A stretch of 35,095 bases of DNA from Bradyrhizobium sp. 139 (GTDB lineage: Bacteria > Pseudomonadota > Alphaproteobacteria > Rhizobiales > Xanthobacteraceae), in NCBI RefSeq assembly GCF_023074175.1, contig NZ_JADPKS010000117.1, positions 1 through 35,095 on the forward strand, read 5' to 3'. This document shows positions 14,551 through 22,606 of this stretch, one piece after another. The stretch's first letter is position 1. Each line of letters starts with the position of its first letter. A model generated the notes under the pieces. That model had not been told where the DNA came from. It was given only the letters and a program-made list of their open reading frames with translations, and made no database searches. A program made the translations under genes and the position numbers.

Positions 14551-15943
14551 AATTCCCTCCGATCGCGAGCGTTGCGAGCGGTAGCCTCAGGCGCACGGTG
14601 GCGCCGCGCTTCCGGTGGTTCTCGGCGGTCACGGTGCCGCCGAGCTTGCGCACCACGTTCACCACCAGGAACAGGCCTAGCCCGCCGCCGGCGCGGCCCT
14701 TGCTCGACTGATAGGGCTTTCCGAGCTGTGCCAGCATCTCCGGCGCAAAGCCCGGGCCGCGGTCGCTGATCGACAGCATGAGATTGTCGCCCTCGCGCTC
14801 GGCCACGAGCTCGACCCATTCGCGTGAGACCTCGTAGGCATTGTCGAGCACGTTGAAGATCACCTGCTTCAGCGCCACGTCCGATACGATCGCGACGTCC
14901 TCGCCGAAGGTATTGACGAAATAGAGCGTGCGGGCCGAGCGCGCGTCGCGCCACTCGTGCACCAGCGCGGTGATGAAGGCCGTCACCGTCGTCGGCGAGG
15001 ATCCCTCGCCGCGCGCTTCGCCCGCCGACACCAGGATGCCCGTCACAATGGTCTTGCAGCGTTGCAGGGAGGTTTCCATCTCCGCGAGATCTTCGGCCAG
15101 CTCCTGATCGGCGGCGAGATCGGGCATGCGGCGCCAGTCGCTGAGGATGACCGAGAGCGAGGCCAGCGGCGTGCCGAGCTCATGCGCCGCGCCGGAGGCG
15201 AGCAGGCCCATGCGAACGATGTGATCCTGCTCGGCGGCATGCTGGCGCAGCGCCGCCAGGTGCGCGTCGCGCTCGCGTAAATTCCTATTGATGCGGGTGA
15301 CGAACACGACCAGCAGCACGGCATTGAGCACGAAACCCAGCAGCATGCCTGTTACGGTGAGGCTGTAGGTCTCGCTCAGGGGATTCGGCGGCAGGTCGAG
15401 CGGGCGGTACGCGAGGGTCAGCCAGACGAAGCTCGCGCAGGTCAGCGCGACCAGCGACCAGGTCGAGCGGGCATCGAGCAGCACCGCACCCAGCGTGACC
15501 TGGAGCAGGAACAGCGAGGTGAAAGGATTGGTGGCGCCGCCGCTGAGGTAGAGCTGCGCGGTCAGCGCGGCGACATCCAGCATCAAGGCGACCAGCAGCT
15601 CGCTGTTGGTGATCGCGGCGCGATGGCGCACCCAGACGAGGCTGGAGACGTTGAGCAGCACCAGCGCGCCGATCACCGCGCCCATCCGTTCCAATGGCAA
15701 CGGAATGCCCAGGCCAAAATGCACGGTGCCAATGGTCACGACCTGGCCGACCACCGCGGTCCAGCGCAGCTGGATCAGCAGCGCCATGTTCTTGCGGTTG
15801 GTCTCGTCGTCGGTCGGCGCAACGCCGATCAGCTCACTGCGCGCGTCCGCCTGCGATTGCAGCGTGACGGTCAGCTCGCCAGGAGCAAGTGTCTGGGGAA
15901 GCGTCTTCCCGTCGTCAGGTCTGCTCGACGATCGTTCCAGCAT
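14540..15943 (-). CDS. regS: RegS/RegB/ActS-family redox sensor histidine kinase
   Basis: 467 residues. About six membrane segments (about residues 60-215) include GGATNPF (135-141), the motif linked to quinone binding in RegB. The H-box GAAHELGTPLASLSV carries H254. Cysteine C296 in SLQRCKTIV corresponds in context to the redox-active Cys of RegB. The C-terminal ATPase domain has N-box VLDNAYEVS, DRGPGF, and GGGLGLFLV. ATG 15943 has GGAGG upstream. The start overlaps the 3' end of the SURF1 gene by 29 bp, and the stop overlaps the regR start. The family phosphorylates RegR-type regulators under reducing conditions; a link to the quinol oxidase genes upstream is inferred from gene order. Confidence 0.93.
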   Translation of the reverse strand: MLERSSSRPDDGKTLPQTLAPGELTVTLQSQADARSELIGVAPTDDETNRKNMALLIQLRWTAVVGQVVTIGTVHFGLGIPLPLERMGAVIGALVLLNVSSLVWVRHRAAITNSELLVALMLDVAALTAQLYLSGGATNPFTSLFLLQVTLGAVLLDARSTWSLVALTCASFVWLTLAYRPLDLPPNPLSETYSLTVTGMLLGFVLNAVLLVVFVTRINRNLRERDAHLAALRQHAAEQDHIVRMGLLASGAAHELGTPLASLSVILSDWRRMPDLAADQELAEDLAEMETSLQRCKTIVTGILVSAGEARGEGSSPTTVTAFITALVHEWRDARSARTLYFVNTFGEDVAIVSDVALKQVIFNVLDNAYEVSREWVELVAEREGDNLMLSISDRGPGFAPEMLAQLGKPYQSSKGRAGGGLGLFLVVNVVRKLGGTVTAENHRKRGATVRLRLPLATLAIGGNFDA

Positions 15944-16778
15944 CTGATCCCGTCCTCCGGGCGACAGCATCCGAGCCGCCGGCCGGTTCGTGGACGAAGC
16001 TGCTCCAGGGTTTCTTGCGGCGGAACAGTCCGCCGCAAAATGTGACGATAAGTCGACCCGCCAGCATGAAAGCCAGGGCAAACCAGGTCAGCGCGTAGAT
16101 CAGGTGGTTATTGGGAAAGCGGATCACGGTCAATCCGCCGATTGGGCCGGGTCCAGAATGTGATCCGGCATCGGCATCGACGAAGAAGGGCGCGACATCG
16201 TCGAGACCGCGCGCCGCCGCGATCGCGGCCACATCCCGCGAGTACCAGCGGTTGTGCTGGGGCACGTTGTTCCGGAGGAACCCGCCTTTCGGCTCCGTCA
16301 TGCGGAGCAGGCCCGTGACCTCGACCTGGCCGTCCGGATTGCCGTTCTGGCGCGTCGATGCGTCGCGCCGCTCGGACGGCACGAAGCCGCGATTGATCAG
16401 GACCAGCGCGCCATCGCCGCGCTGAAGCGGCGTCAGCACCCAATAGCCCGGGCCTTGCTCGGTGACGGCCTGAACCAGCGTCTCGCGGTCATGCAGGAAG
16501 CGGCCGGTGACGCTGACGTGCCTGTATTCGTCGCTTGCGGTGGAGACGGTCGGCCATGCCGTGCGCGACGGGATCGGCTGGGCCGGGGCATGGACGCGCT
16601 GCTCGACACGGTCGATCAGCGCCAATTTCCAGGCGCGGCGTTCGATCTGCCAGACGCCGAGCGCGATCAGAAGAGCAAAGGCCGCGAGCAAGAGGACCGT
16701 GAGCCACAGGGACGACAATCGCGCAGCCTTGCCGCGCGCCCCATCTGCCTTGCCCGTCACGGTCCGGATCTTGCTCAC
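15915..16778 (-). CDS. SURF1-family oxidase assembly protein
   Basis: 287 residues with two membrane segments: one near the N-terminus (SLWLTVLLLAAFALLIALGVWQIER, about 23-47) and one near the C-terminus (LIYALTWFALAFMLAGRLIV, about 226-245). The periplasmic middle contains the SURF1 signatures GVWQIERRAWK, VTGRFLHDRE, LVLINRGFVP and NHLIYALTWF. SURF1 proteins insert or stabilise heme a or o in heme-copper oxidases. The start is GTG 16778, 13 bp after the cyoD stop. Its position next to cyoABCD indicates it serves the quinol oxidase rather than an aa3 cytochrome c oxidase. Confidence 0.92.
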   Translation of the reverse strand: MSKIRTVTGKADGARGKAARLSSLWLTVLLLAAFALLIALGVWQIERRAWKLALIDRVEQRVHAPAQPIPSRTAWPTVSTASDEYRHVSVTGRFLHDRETLVQAVTEQGPGYWVLTPLQRGDGALVLINRGFVPSERRDASTRQNGNPDGQVEVTGLLRMTEPKGGFLRNNVPQHNRWYSRDVAAIAAARGLDDVAPFFVDADAGSHSGPGPIGGLTVIRFPNNHLIYALTWFALAFMLAGRLIVTFCGGLFRRKKPWSSFVHEPAGGSDAVARRTGSDAGTIVEQT

Positions 16779-16791
16779 TTCAGAGTCTCGC

Positions 16792-17172
16792 TCACTTCAT
16801 TCCGCTCATCTGGTGGATCGGCATCATGTTGCTGTTGAGATGGTTCATTACCCACAGCGAACCGGACAGCGCAATCACCACCATGACGATGGTGAAGATC
16901 AGCGCCATCATGCTCCAGCCGTTCTCGGACGTCGTGTTCATGTGCAGGAAGTAGATCATGTGCACGACGATCTGCACGACCGCGAAGGCCATGATGACCA
17001 GCGCGGTGATCTGCTTGCTCGGCAGCGCGCCGCTCATCACCAGCCAGAACGGGATCGCGGTGAGCACGACCGAGAGCACGAAGCCGAGCATATAGGTCGA
17101 GAACGTGCCGTGGGCATGGCTACCGCCGTGGTGATGATCGTCCGCGTGGGCGGCATGGATGTCGGTGTTCAT
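16792..17172 (-). CDS. cyoD: Cytochrome bo-type ubiquinol oxidase subunit IV
   Basis: 126 residues. A His/Asp-rich N-terminal tail (HAAHADDHHHGGSHAHG) precedes three membrane segments; FVLSVVLTAIPFWLVM and VVQIVVHMIYFLHMN are the CyoD signature. ATG 17172 forms an ATGA overlap with the cyoC stop and has a GGGAG site. It is a small accessory subunit needed for stable assembly of subunits I and III and the metal centres. The C-terminus ends in a Met-rich stretch (NHLNSNMMPIHQMSGMK), a mild oddity that could bind metal, though this is speculation. Confidence 0.94.
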   Translation of the reverse strand: MNTDIHAAHADDHHHGGSHAHGTFSTYMLGFVLSVVLTAIPFWLVMSGALPSKQITALVIMAFAVVQIVVHMIYFLHMNTTSENGWSMMALIFTIVMVVIALSGSLWVMNHLNSNMMPIHQMSGMK

Positions 17173-17798
17173 CGCAGAACTCCCAGGAGATAGACGAAGG
17201 TGAAGACGCCGATCCAGACCACGTCGAGGAAGTGCCAGAACATCGACAGGCACATCAGGCGGCGGCGGTTGGCCTCGATCAGACCGAACTTCCAGACCTG
17301 CACCATCAGCGTTACCAGCCAGATCAGGCCGCAGGAGACGTGCAGGCCGTGGGTGCCGACCAGCGTGAAGAAGGCCGACAGGAAGGCGCTGCGCTGGGGC
17401 GTCGCACCCTCATGGATCATGTGGGCGAACTCGGAGAGCTCGATGCCAATGAAGGCGAGACCGAACAGGCCGGTGATCGCCAGCCACATCTGCGTCTGGG
17501 CGATCTTGTTCTGCTGCATCGTCAGCATGGCAAAACCATAGGTGATCGACGACAGCAACAGCATCGAGGTGTTCACCGCGACCAGCGGCAGCTCGAACAG
17601 GTCCTTCGGCGCGGGCCCGGCGGCGTAGTTGGCGCCGAGCACGCCGAAGGTGGCGAACAGCATCGCGAAGATGAGACAGTCGCTCATCAGATAGATCCAG
17701 AAGCCGAGCGAGGTGCTGTAGCCTTCCGGATGCGGATGTTCGTCGGCGAGATAGAAGACCGGCTCGCCGGCTTGCGATGGATTGACAGCGATAGTCAT
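17169..17798 (-). CDS. cyoC: Cytochrome bo-type ubiquinol oxidase subunit III
   Basis: 209 residues with five membrane segments (from LGFWIYLMSDCLIFAMLFATF to the C-terminal WIGVFTFVYLLGVL). Typical COX3/CyoC landmarks are FWIYLMSDC, GIELSEFAHMI, and FTLVGTHGLHVSCGLIW. It starts at ATG 17798 directly against the cyoB stop (no gap) and ends overlapping cyoD, so it is translationally coupled to both neighbours. It is a structural inner-membrane subunit of the quinol oxidase. Confidence 0.96.
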   Translation of the reverse strand: MTIAVNPSQAGEPVFYLADEHPHPEGYSTSLGFWIYLMSDCLIFAMLFATFGVLGANYAAGPAPKDLFELPLVAVNTSMLLLSSITYGFAMLTMQQNKIAQTQMWLAITGLFGLAFIGIELSEFAHMIHEGATPQRSAFLSAFFTLVGTHGLHVSCGLIWLVTLMVQVWKFGLIEANRRRLMCLSMFWHFLDVVWIGVFTFVYLLGVLR

Positions 17799-19796
17799 TT
17801 ACTTGGCTCCGACGAGCAGTTTGGTTCGCGCGTCCTCGGCCCGGACGACGTCGTCGGCCGGAATGTCGAAGTCGCGGTGATAGTTGAAGGTGTGACCGAT
17901 GCCGACGGCGAGCATCGCGAAGAAGCTCGCAGCCGCCAGCCACCAGATGTACCAGATCAGGCCGAATCCCATCGCGGTGGCGAAGCCGGCAAGGATGATT
18001 CCCGTGCCGGTGCTGCTGGGCATGTGGATCGGCTTGAACCCGGTAAGCGGACGCTGGTAGCCGCGCTTCTTCATGTCCCACCACGCGTCATTGTCGTGAA
18101 CGACGGGGGTGAAGGCGAAATTGTAGTCCGGCGGGGGCGAGGAGGTCGCCCATTCCAGCGTGCGCGCATCCCAGGGATCGCCGGTGACGTCCTTGAGCTG
18201 CTCGCGCTTGAGGAAGCTGACCGCGAACTGCATCAGCATGCTGAGGATGCCGAGGAAGACGAGGCCGGCGCCGATCGCGGCGATGACGAACCAGATCTGC
18301 AAGGACGGATCGTCGAACACGCGGAGGCGGCGGGTCACGCCCATCAGGCCGAGCACATAGAGCGGCATGAAGGCGAGGTAGAAGCCGACGACCCAAAACC
18401 AGAACGACAGCTTGCCCCAGAACACATCGAGATTGAAGCCGAACGCCTTCGGGAACCAGTAGTTGATGCCGGCAAACGCGCCGAACACCACGCCGCCGAT
18501 GATCACGTTGTGGAAGTGCGCGATCAGGAACAGGCTGTTGTGCAGCACGAAGTCGGCCGGCGGCACCGCGAGCAGCACGCCGGTCATGCCGCCGAGCACG
18601 AAGGTCAGCATGAAGGCGATCGTCCACATCATCGGCAGCTCGAAGCGGATGCGGCCGCGATACATCGTGAACAGCCAGTTGAACATCTTCGCTCCCGTCG
18701 GGATCGAGATGATCATCGTGGTAATGCCGAAGAACGAGTTGACGCTGGCGCCCGAGCCCATCGTGAAGAAGTGGTGCAGCCAGACCAGGTACGACAGGAT
18801 GGTGATGACCACCGTGGCGTAGACCATCGAGGTGTAGCCGAACAGCCGCTTGCCGGAGAAGGTCGAGGTGACCTCCGAGAAGATGCCGAAGGCAGGGAGA
18901 ACCAGGATGTAGACCTCGGGATGGCCCCAGATCCAGATCAGGTTCACGTACATCATCGGGCTGCCGCCGAAATCGTTCGTGAAGAAATTGGTGCCGACGT
19001 AGCGGTCGAGCGAAAGCAGCGCCAGCACGACGGTCAGAACGGGGAAGGACGCGACGATCAGGACGTTGGTGCAGAGCGAGGTCCAGGTGAAGACCGGCAT
19101 TTTCATCATGGTCATGCCGGGGCACCGCAGCTTGACGATGGTGCAGATCAGGTTGATGCCGGACAGCGTCGTGCCGACGCCGGCAACCTGCAGCGCCCAG
19201 ATGTAATAGTCGACGCCGACGTCAGGGCTGTAGCCGATGTTCGACAGCGGCGGATAAGCCAGCCAGCCGGTGCGGGCGAATTCGCCGATGAACAGCGAGG
19301 CCATCACCAGCACCGCGCCGCCGACGGTCATCCAGAAGCTGAAATTGTTCAGGAACGGGAACGACACGTCGCGTGCGCCGATCTGGAGAGGCACGACATA
19401 GTTCATCAGGCCCGTGACCAGCGGCATCGCCACGAAAAAGATCATGATTACGCCGTGGGCGGTGAAGACCTGGTCGTAGTGATGGGAGGGGAGGAAGCCG
19501 TCGGAGCCGCCGAACGCGAGCGCCTGTTGCGCGCGCATCATGAGGGCGTCGGCGAAGCCGCGCAGCAGCATCACGATGCCGAGGATCATGTACATGATGC
19601 CGATGCGCTTGTGGTCGACGGTGGTGAACCACTCGCGCCACAAATAGCCCCAGAGGCGGAAATAGGTGAGGCCGGCGAGCAGCGTGATCCCGCCGAGCGC
19701 GACCATCGCGAAGGTGCCGACGAGGATCGGCTCGTGCAGCGGCAGCGAATCGAGCCCGAGACGGCCGAAGATGAGCTTGAGAAAATCAGGAGACAT
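17799..19796 (-). CDS. cyoB: Cytochrome bo-type ubiquinol oxidase subunit I
   Basis: 665 residues, the catalytic subunit, reducing O2 with electrons from ubiquinol and pumping protons. The heme-copper ligands are present: H114 (HGVIMIFF), H292 with cross-link Tyr Y296 in WGHPEVYI, the HHFFTMG pair for CuB, and HFHNVIIGG. The E. coli CyoB quinone-site residues R71, D75, H98 and Q101 appear as R79, D83, H106 and Q109, and the D-channel D135 as D143 with E286 as E294, a constant offset of 8. This agreement makes it a quinol rather than cytochrome c oxidase. ATG 19796 follows cyoA by 25 bp. Confidence 0.97.
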   Translation of the reverse strand: MSPDFLKLIFGRLGLDSLPLHEPILVGTFAMVALGGITLLAGLTYFRLWGYLWREWFTTVDHKRIGIMYMILGIVMLLRGFADALMMRAQQALAFGGSDGFLPSHHYDQVFTAHGVIMIFFVAMPLVTGLMNYVVPLQIGARDVSFPFLNNFSFWMTVGGAVLVMASLFIGEFARTGWLAYPPLSNIGYSPDVGVDYYIWALQVAGVGTTLSGINLICTIVKLRCPGMTMMKMPVFTWTSLCTNVLIVASFPVLTVVLALLSLDRYVGTNFFTNDFGGSPMMYVNLIWIWGHPEVYILVLPAFGIFSEVTSTFSGKRLFGYTSMVYATVVITILSYLVWLHHFFTMGSGASVNSFFGITTMIISIPTGAKMFNWLFTMYRGRIRFELPMMWTIAFMLTFVLGGMTGVLLAVPPADFVLHNSLFLIAHFHNVIIGGVVFGAFAGINYWFPKAFGFNLDVFWGKLSFWFWVVGFYLAFMPLYVLGLMGVTRRLRVFDDPSLQIWFVIAAIGAGLVFLGILSMLMQFAVSFLKREQLKDVTGDPWDARTLEWATSSPPPDYNFAFTPVVHDNDAWWDMKKRGYQRPLTGFKPIHMPSSTGTGIILAGFATAMGFGLIWYIWWLAAASFFAMLAVGIGHTFNYHRDFDIPADDVVRAEDARTKLLVGAK

Positions 19797-19809
19797 GCGA
19801 GCTCTCTTT

Positions 19810-19836
19810 AGGAGTCTGACTTCAGGAGTCTGACTT
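19810..19836. repeat. Tandem 13-bp duplication spanning the cyoA stop codon
   Basis: AGGAGTCTGACTT occurs twice, at 19810-19822 and 19824-19836. On the minus strand the first copy read encodes the last residues of CyoA and contributes to its stop; the second lies in the cyoA-cyoB gap. It looks like a recent slippage duplication that could have been wholly coding before. Confidence 0.7.
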
Positions 19837-20982
19837 GGGACGTTGTCCGAGGAAGAAGGACGAGGACTTGAGCGGCGCGAAGGTCGGCCGCTTCAGGCCG
19901 GCGCCGAGCAGCGGCGCGGTGTCGATCGGTGCCGTAATGGAGGCGGTGGTCTTGCCCTGCGGTGCATCGGGCGTGCAGGTGCCGGCGACGAAGGTCGGCT
20001 CGGGCGCGAGCGGGCTGCCGCGGCGGGCGTACTTGTCGTAGGCCAGCGGCAGGGTGTTGTTCATGCCCTCATGGCCGAGGCCGCCCTTGGCGTCGATTGC
20101 CATCATCTCGCTCTGGCACATCTTGCCGGTCTCGACGCACATGTTGAGGATCAGGCGGTAGAGATCGGAATCGATCGTGCCCCAGCGGCGCACCGGCTCG
20201 TTCTGGCTGGGCTTTTCGAGCTGGAGATATTCGGTGCGGCCGAGCGAGCCGCCGGCCGACTTGGCGCTGGCGATCCAGGCGTCAAAGCCCTTGTCGTCGA
20301 GGCCGTGGAAGTTGAAGTGCATGCCGGAGAAGCCGGCGCCGCTATAGTTCGCCGAAAAGCCCTTATAGACGCCAGCGTGGTTGATCACGGCGTGAAGCGA
20401 CGTCTCCATGCCCGGCATCGCATAGATCTGACCGGCGAGTGCGGGGATGTAGAACGAGTTCATCACCGAAGACGCGGTGATATGGAAATTGATCGGGCGA
20501 TCGATCGGGGCCGCGAGCTCGTTGACGGTGGCGATACCGTAGTCCGGATAGATGAAGAGCCACTTCCAGTCGAGCGCAACGACGTCGACCACGAGCGGAG
20601 CCTTGGACTGGTCCACCGCGCGGTCGGCATGGATGCGGCCGATGTTGCGGTAGGGGTCGAGCAGATGCGTGCCCATCCAGGTCAGCGCGCCCAGGCAGAC
20701 GATGATCAGCAGCGGCGCCGACCAGATCACCAGCTCGAGGCTGGTCGAGTGGTCCCATTCCGGCTCGTAGCGGGCCGAGGTGTTGGACTGGCGGTAGCGC
20801 CAGGCGAACAGCACCGTGAGCGCCATCACGGGGACGACGATCAGGAGCATCAGGACGGTGGAGATGATGACGAGGTCGCGCTGTTGCGCTGCGATGTCAC
20901 CAGCTGGCGCCAGCACGACGTAGTTGCAGCCACTGAGCGCAACTGCCAGGGGTAGCAGCGCCAGGATCTTGAGACGGGACAC
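19822..20982 (-). CDS. cyoA: Cytochrome bo-type ubiquinol oxidase subunit II
   Basis: 386 residues. A lipoprotein signal with lipobox LSGC (C19) is followed by two membrane segments (about 39-62 and 83-105) and a periplasmic cupredoxin domain. The domain carries the CyoA hallmarks MNSFYIPALAGQIYAMPGM and SANYSGAGFSGMHF, without the Cys/His CuA set of cytochrome c oxidases, as expected for a quinol oxidase. The C-terminal extension (about 290-386, Pro/Ala/Thr-rich, with several Cys) is longer than in E. coli CyoA. GTG 20982 is used, with AAAGG upstream. First gene of the cyo-SURF1-regSR run. Confidence 0.95.
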   Translation of the reverse strand: MSRLKILALLPLAVALSGCNYVVLAPAGDIAAQQRDLVIISTVLMLLIVVPVMALTVLFAWRYRQSNTSARYEPEWDHSTSLELVIWSAPLLIIVCLGALTWMGTHLLDPYRNIGRIHADRAVDQSKAPLVVDVVALDWKWLFIYPDYGIATVNELAAPIDRPINFHITASSVMNSFYIPALAGQIYAMPGMETSLHAVINHAGVYKGFSANYSGAGFSGMHFNFHGLDDKGFDAWIASAKSAGGSLGRTEYLQLEKPSQNEPVRRWGTIDSDLYRLILNMCVETGKMCQSEMMAIDAKGGLGHEGMNNTLPLAYDKYARRGSPLAPEPTFVAGTCTPDAPQGKTTASITAPIDTAPLLGAGLKRPTFAPLKSSSFFLGQRPKSDS

Positions 20983-21048
20983 GGGCCGAGCCTTTGAGAA
21001 TGAGTTTCCTTTGCGGAGCCAACGGGTAGCTGCGGCGCAGCAATCCGG

Positions 21049-21071
21049 ACATTGGACAATTTGTCCAATGT
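21049..21071. promoter_or_regulatory. Perfect 11-1-11 inverted repeat: candidate operator
   Basis: Arms ACATTGGACAA and TTGTCCAATGT flank a single T. It is centred in the 182-bp divergent gap, 67-89 bp upstream of the cyoA start and 94-116 bp upstream of the MFS start. Its symmetry and position suit a dimeric repressor or activator acting on one or both genes. No regulator is assigned; it does not resemble an FNR/FixK box. Confidence 0.65.
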
Positions 21072-21164
21072 TGCAGTGCGGAATGTTGGGCCAGACAACG
21101 GTAAGTCTGCCTGGCGCCCCGCCGGGCGGTCGGCTTTGGTTTTCAGGACGTTAAGGGCGCACGC

Positions 21165-22493
21165 ATGGCGACGGCACAGACCCCCGCAATGGCAGAACTC
21201 CACTCGGGCGAGCACGGCCACGACCAGGCCAGTGCCGGCGAAATCGCCATCGGCGTCATCATCGGCCGCACCTCGGAATTCTTCGACTTCTTCGTCTTCG
21301 CCATCGCCTCGGTGATCGTGTTCCCGCGCCTGGTGTTTCCGTTCGCGAGCGAGCTGACCGGCACCCTCTATTCCTTCATGATCTTCGCGCTGGCCTTCAT
21401 GGCCCGGCCGATCGGCACCGTCATCTTCATGACGGTCGACCGGGAATACGGCAAGACGGCCAAGCTGATCTCGGCGCTGTTCCTGCTCGGCACCGCCACT
21501 GTCGCGATCGCGTTCCTGCCCGGCTATCACGAGATCGGCAGCGCCGCGATCTGGCTGCTCGCGCTGGCGCGGATCGCGCAGGGTCTGGCCTGGGGCGGCG
21601 CCTGGGACGGGATGGCTTCGCTCTTGGCATTGAATGCGCCACCTTCGAAGCGCGGCTGGTACGCGATGGGGCCGCAACTCGGGGCCCCGCTCGGGTTGAT
21701 CGTGGCGAGCGCGCTGTTCGCTTATTTCGCCGGCAACCTCTCGGCCGACGACTTCTTCGATTGGGGCTGGCGCTATCCGTTCTTCGTTGCGTTTGCCATC
21801 AACGTCGTGGCGCTGTTCGCGCGCCTGCGCATGGTGACGACGGAGGAATATGCCTCGCTGTTCGAAACCCGCGAATTGCAGCCGGCGCGCATCTCCGACA
21901 CCGTCGCGCGCGAAGGCCATAACATCATGCTCGGCGCCTTCGCGCCGCTCGCGAGCTTCGCGCTGTTCCACATGGTCACGGTGTTTCCGCTGTCCTGGGT
22001 GTTCCTGTTCACCCGCGAAAGCCCGGTGCGCTTCCTGATCATCGAGATCGTCGCCGCCGTGTTCGGCGTCGGCGCGATCGTGCTCTCTGGCATCATCGCC
22101 GACCGCGTCGGGCGCAAGTCGCTGCTGATGGGATCGGCGATCGCGATCGCGATCTATAGCGGCTTCGCCCCGCAGCTGCTCGACGCCGGCGCGTTCGGCG
22201 AGACCATCTACATGGTGATCGGCTTCATTCTGCTCGGCCTGTCCTTCGGCCAGTCCTCCGGCGCGATCGCCTCGAATTTCAACCAGATGTATCGTTACAC
22301 GGCCTCGGCGCTGACCTCGGACATGGCCTGGCTGTTCGGTGCCGGCTTCGCTCCGTTGGTGGCGCTTCTGCTCGCCACCAATCTCGGCGTTATTGCCTCC
22401 GGTGCGTATCTGCTGTCAGGCGCGTTCTGGACGTTGCTGGCGCTGTGGCTCAGTGGCCAGCGCGAGGCGGGCGATATGGACGCTGGCGGTTAG
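21165..22493 (+). CDS. MFS transporter, metabolite:proton symporter (MHS) type
   Basis: 442 residues with about twelve membrane segments. The N-terminal SEFFDFFVFAIASVIVFPRLVFP, the loop 2-3 sequence ARPIGTVIFMTVDREYGK and the later SGIIADRVGRKSLL are MFS signatures, closest to the metabolite:H+ symporter (sugar/organic acid/osmolyte) group. A His/Glu-rich hydrophilic head (HSGEHGHDQ) precedes the first segment. The family normally carries a GDRxGRR-type loop; here it is VDREYGKTAK, a degenerate form. It diverges from cyoA across a shared control region. Substrate unknown. ATG 21165 has a weak AAGGG site upstream. Confidence 0.88.
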   Translation: MATAQTPAMAELHSGEHGHDQASAGEIAIGVIIGRTSEFFDFFVFAIASVIVFPRLVFPFASELTGTLYSFMIFALAFMARPIGTVIFMTVDREYGKTAKLISALFLLGTATVAIAFLPGYHEIGSAAIWLLALARIAQGLAWGGAWDGMASLLALNAPPSKRGWYAMGPQLGAPLGLIVASALFAYFAGNLSADDFFDWGWRYPFFVAFAINVVALFARLRMVTTEEYASLFETRELQPARISDTVAREGHNIMLGAFAPLASFALFHMVTVFPLSWVFLFTRESPVRFLIIEIVAAVFGVGAIVLSGIIADRVGRKSLLMGSAIAIAIYSGFAPQLLDAGAFGETIYMVIGFILLGLSFGQSSGAIASNFNQMYRYTASALTSDMAWLFGAGFAPLVALLLATNLGVIASGAYLLSGAFWTLLALWLSGQREAGDMDAGG

Positions 22494-22507
22494 GGCTCAC
22501 GCGGCTT

Positions 22508-22599
22508 GTAGGGTGGGCAAAGGCGCGTAGCGCCGTGCCCACCATCCGCAAACAATTGCGGCGAGAATGGTGGGCACGCTTCCGCTTTGCCCACTCTAC
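22508..22599. repeat. Intergenic inverted repeat (GTAGGGTGGGCAAAG type), copy 1
   Basis: The outer arms GTAGGGTGGGCAAAG and CTTTGCCCACTCTAC pair almost perfectly, with inner GTGCCCACCAT / ATGGTGGGCAC. It lies between the convergent MFS and M48 protease genes. A second member of the same family is at 34927-35015. Confidence 0.75.
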
Positions 22600-22606
22600 T
22601 GCGGCG

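Noticed and set aside
17232..19811. Long plus-strand ORF (859 aa) opposite cyoB/cyoC
   Set aside because: It is the antisense frame of the cyoB and cyoC genes, full of Asp/Glu/Arg/His repeats typical of high-GC shadow frames, with no family motif and no ribosome binding site.
20983..21164. FNR/FixK box upstream of cyoA
   Set aside because: No TTGAT-N4-ATCAA motif was found; the palindrome present has a different sequence.
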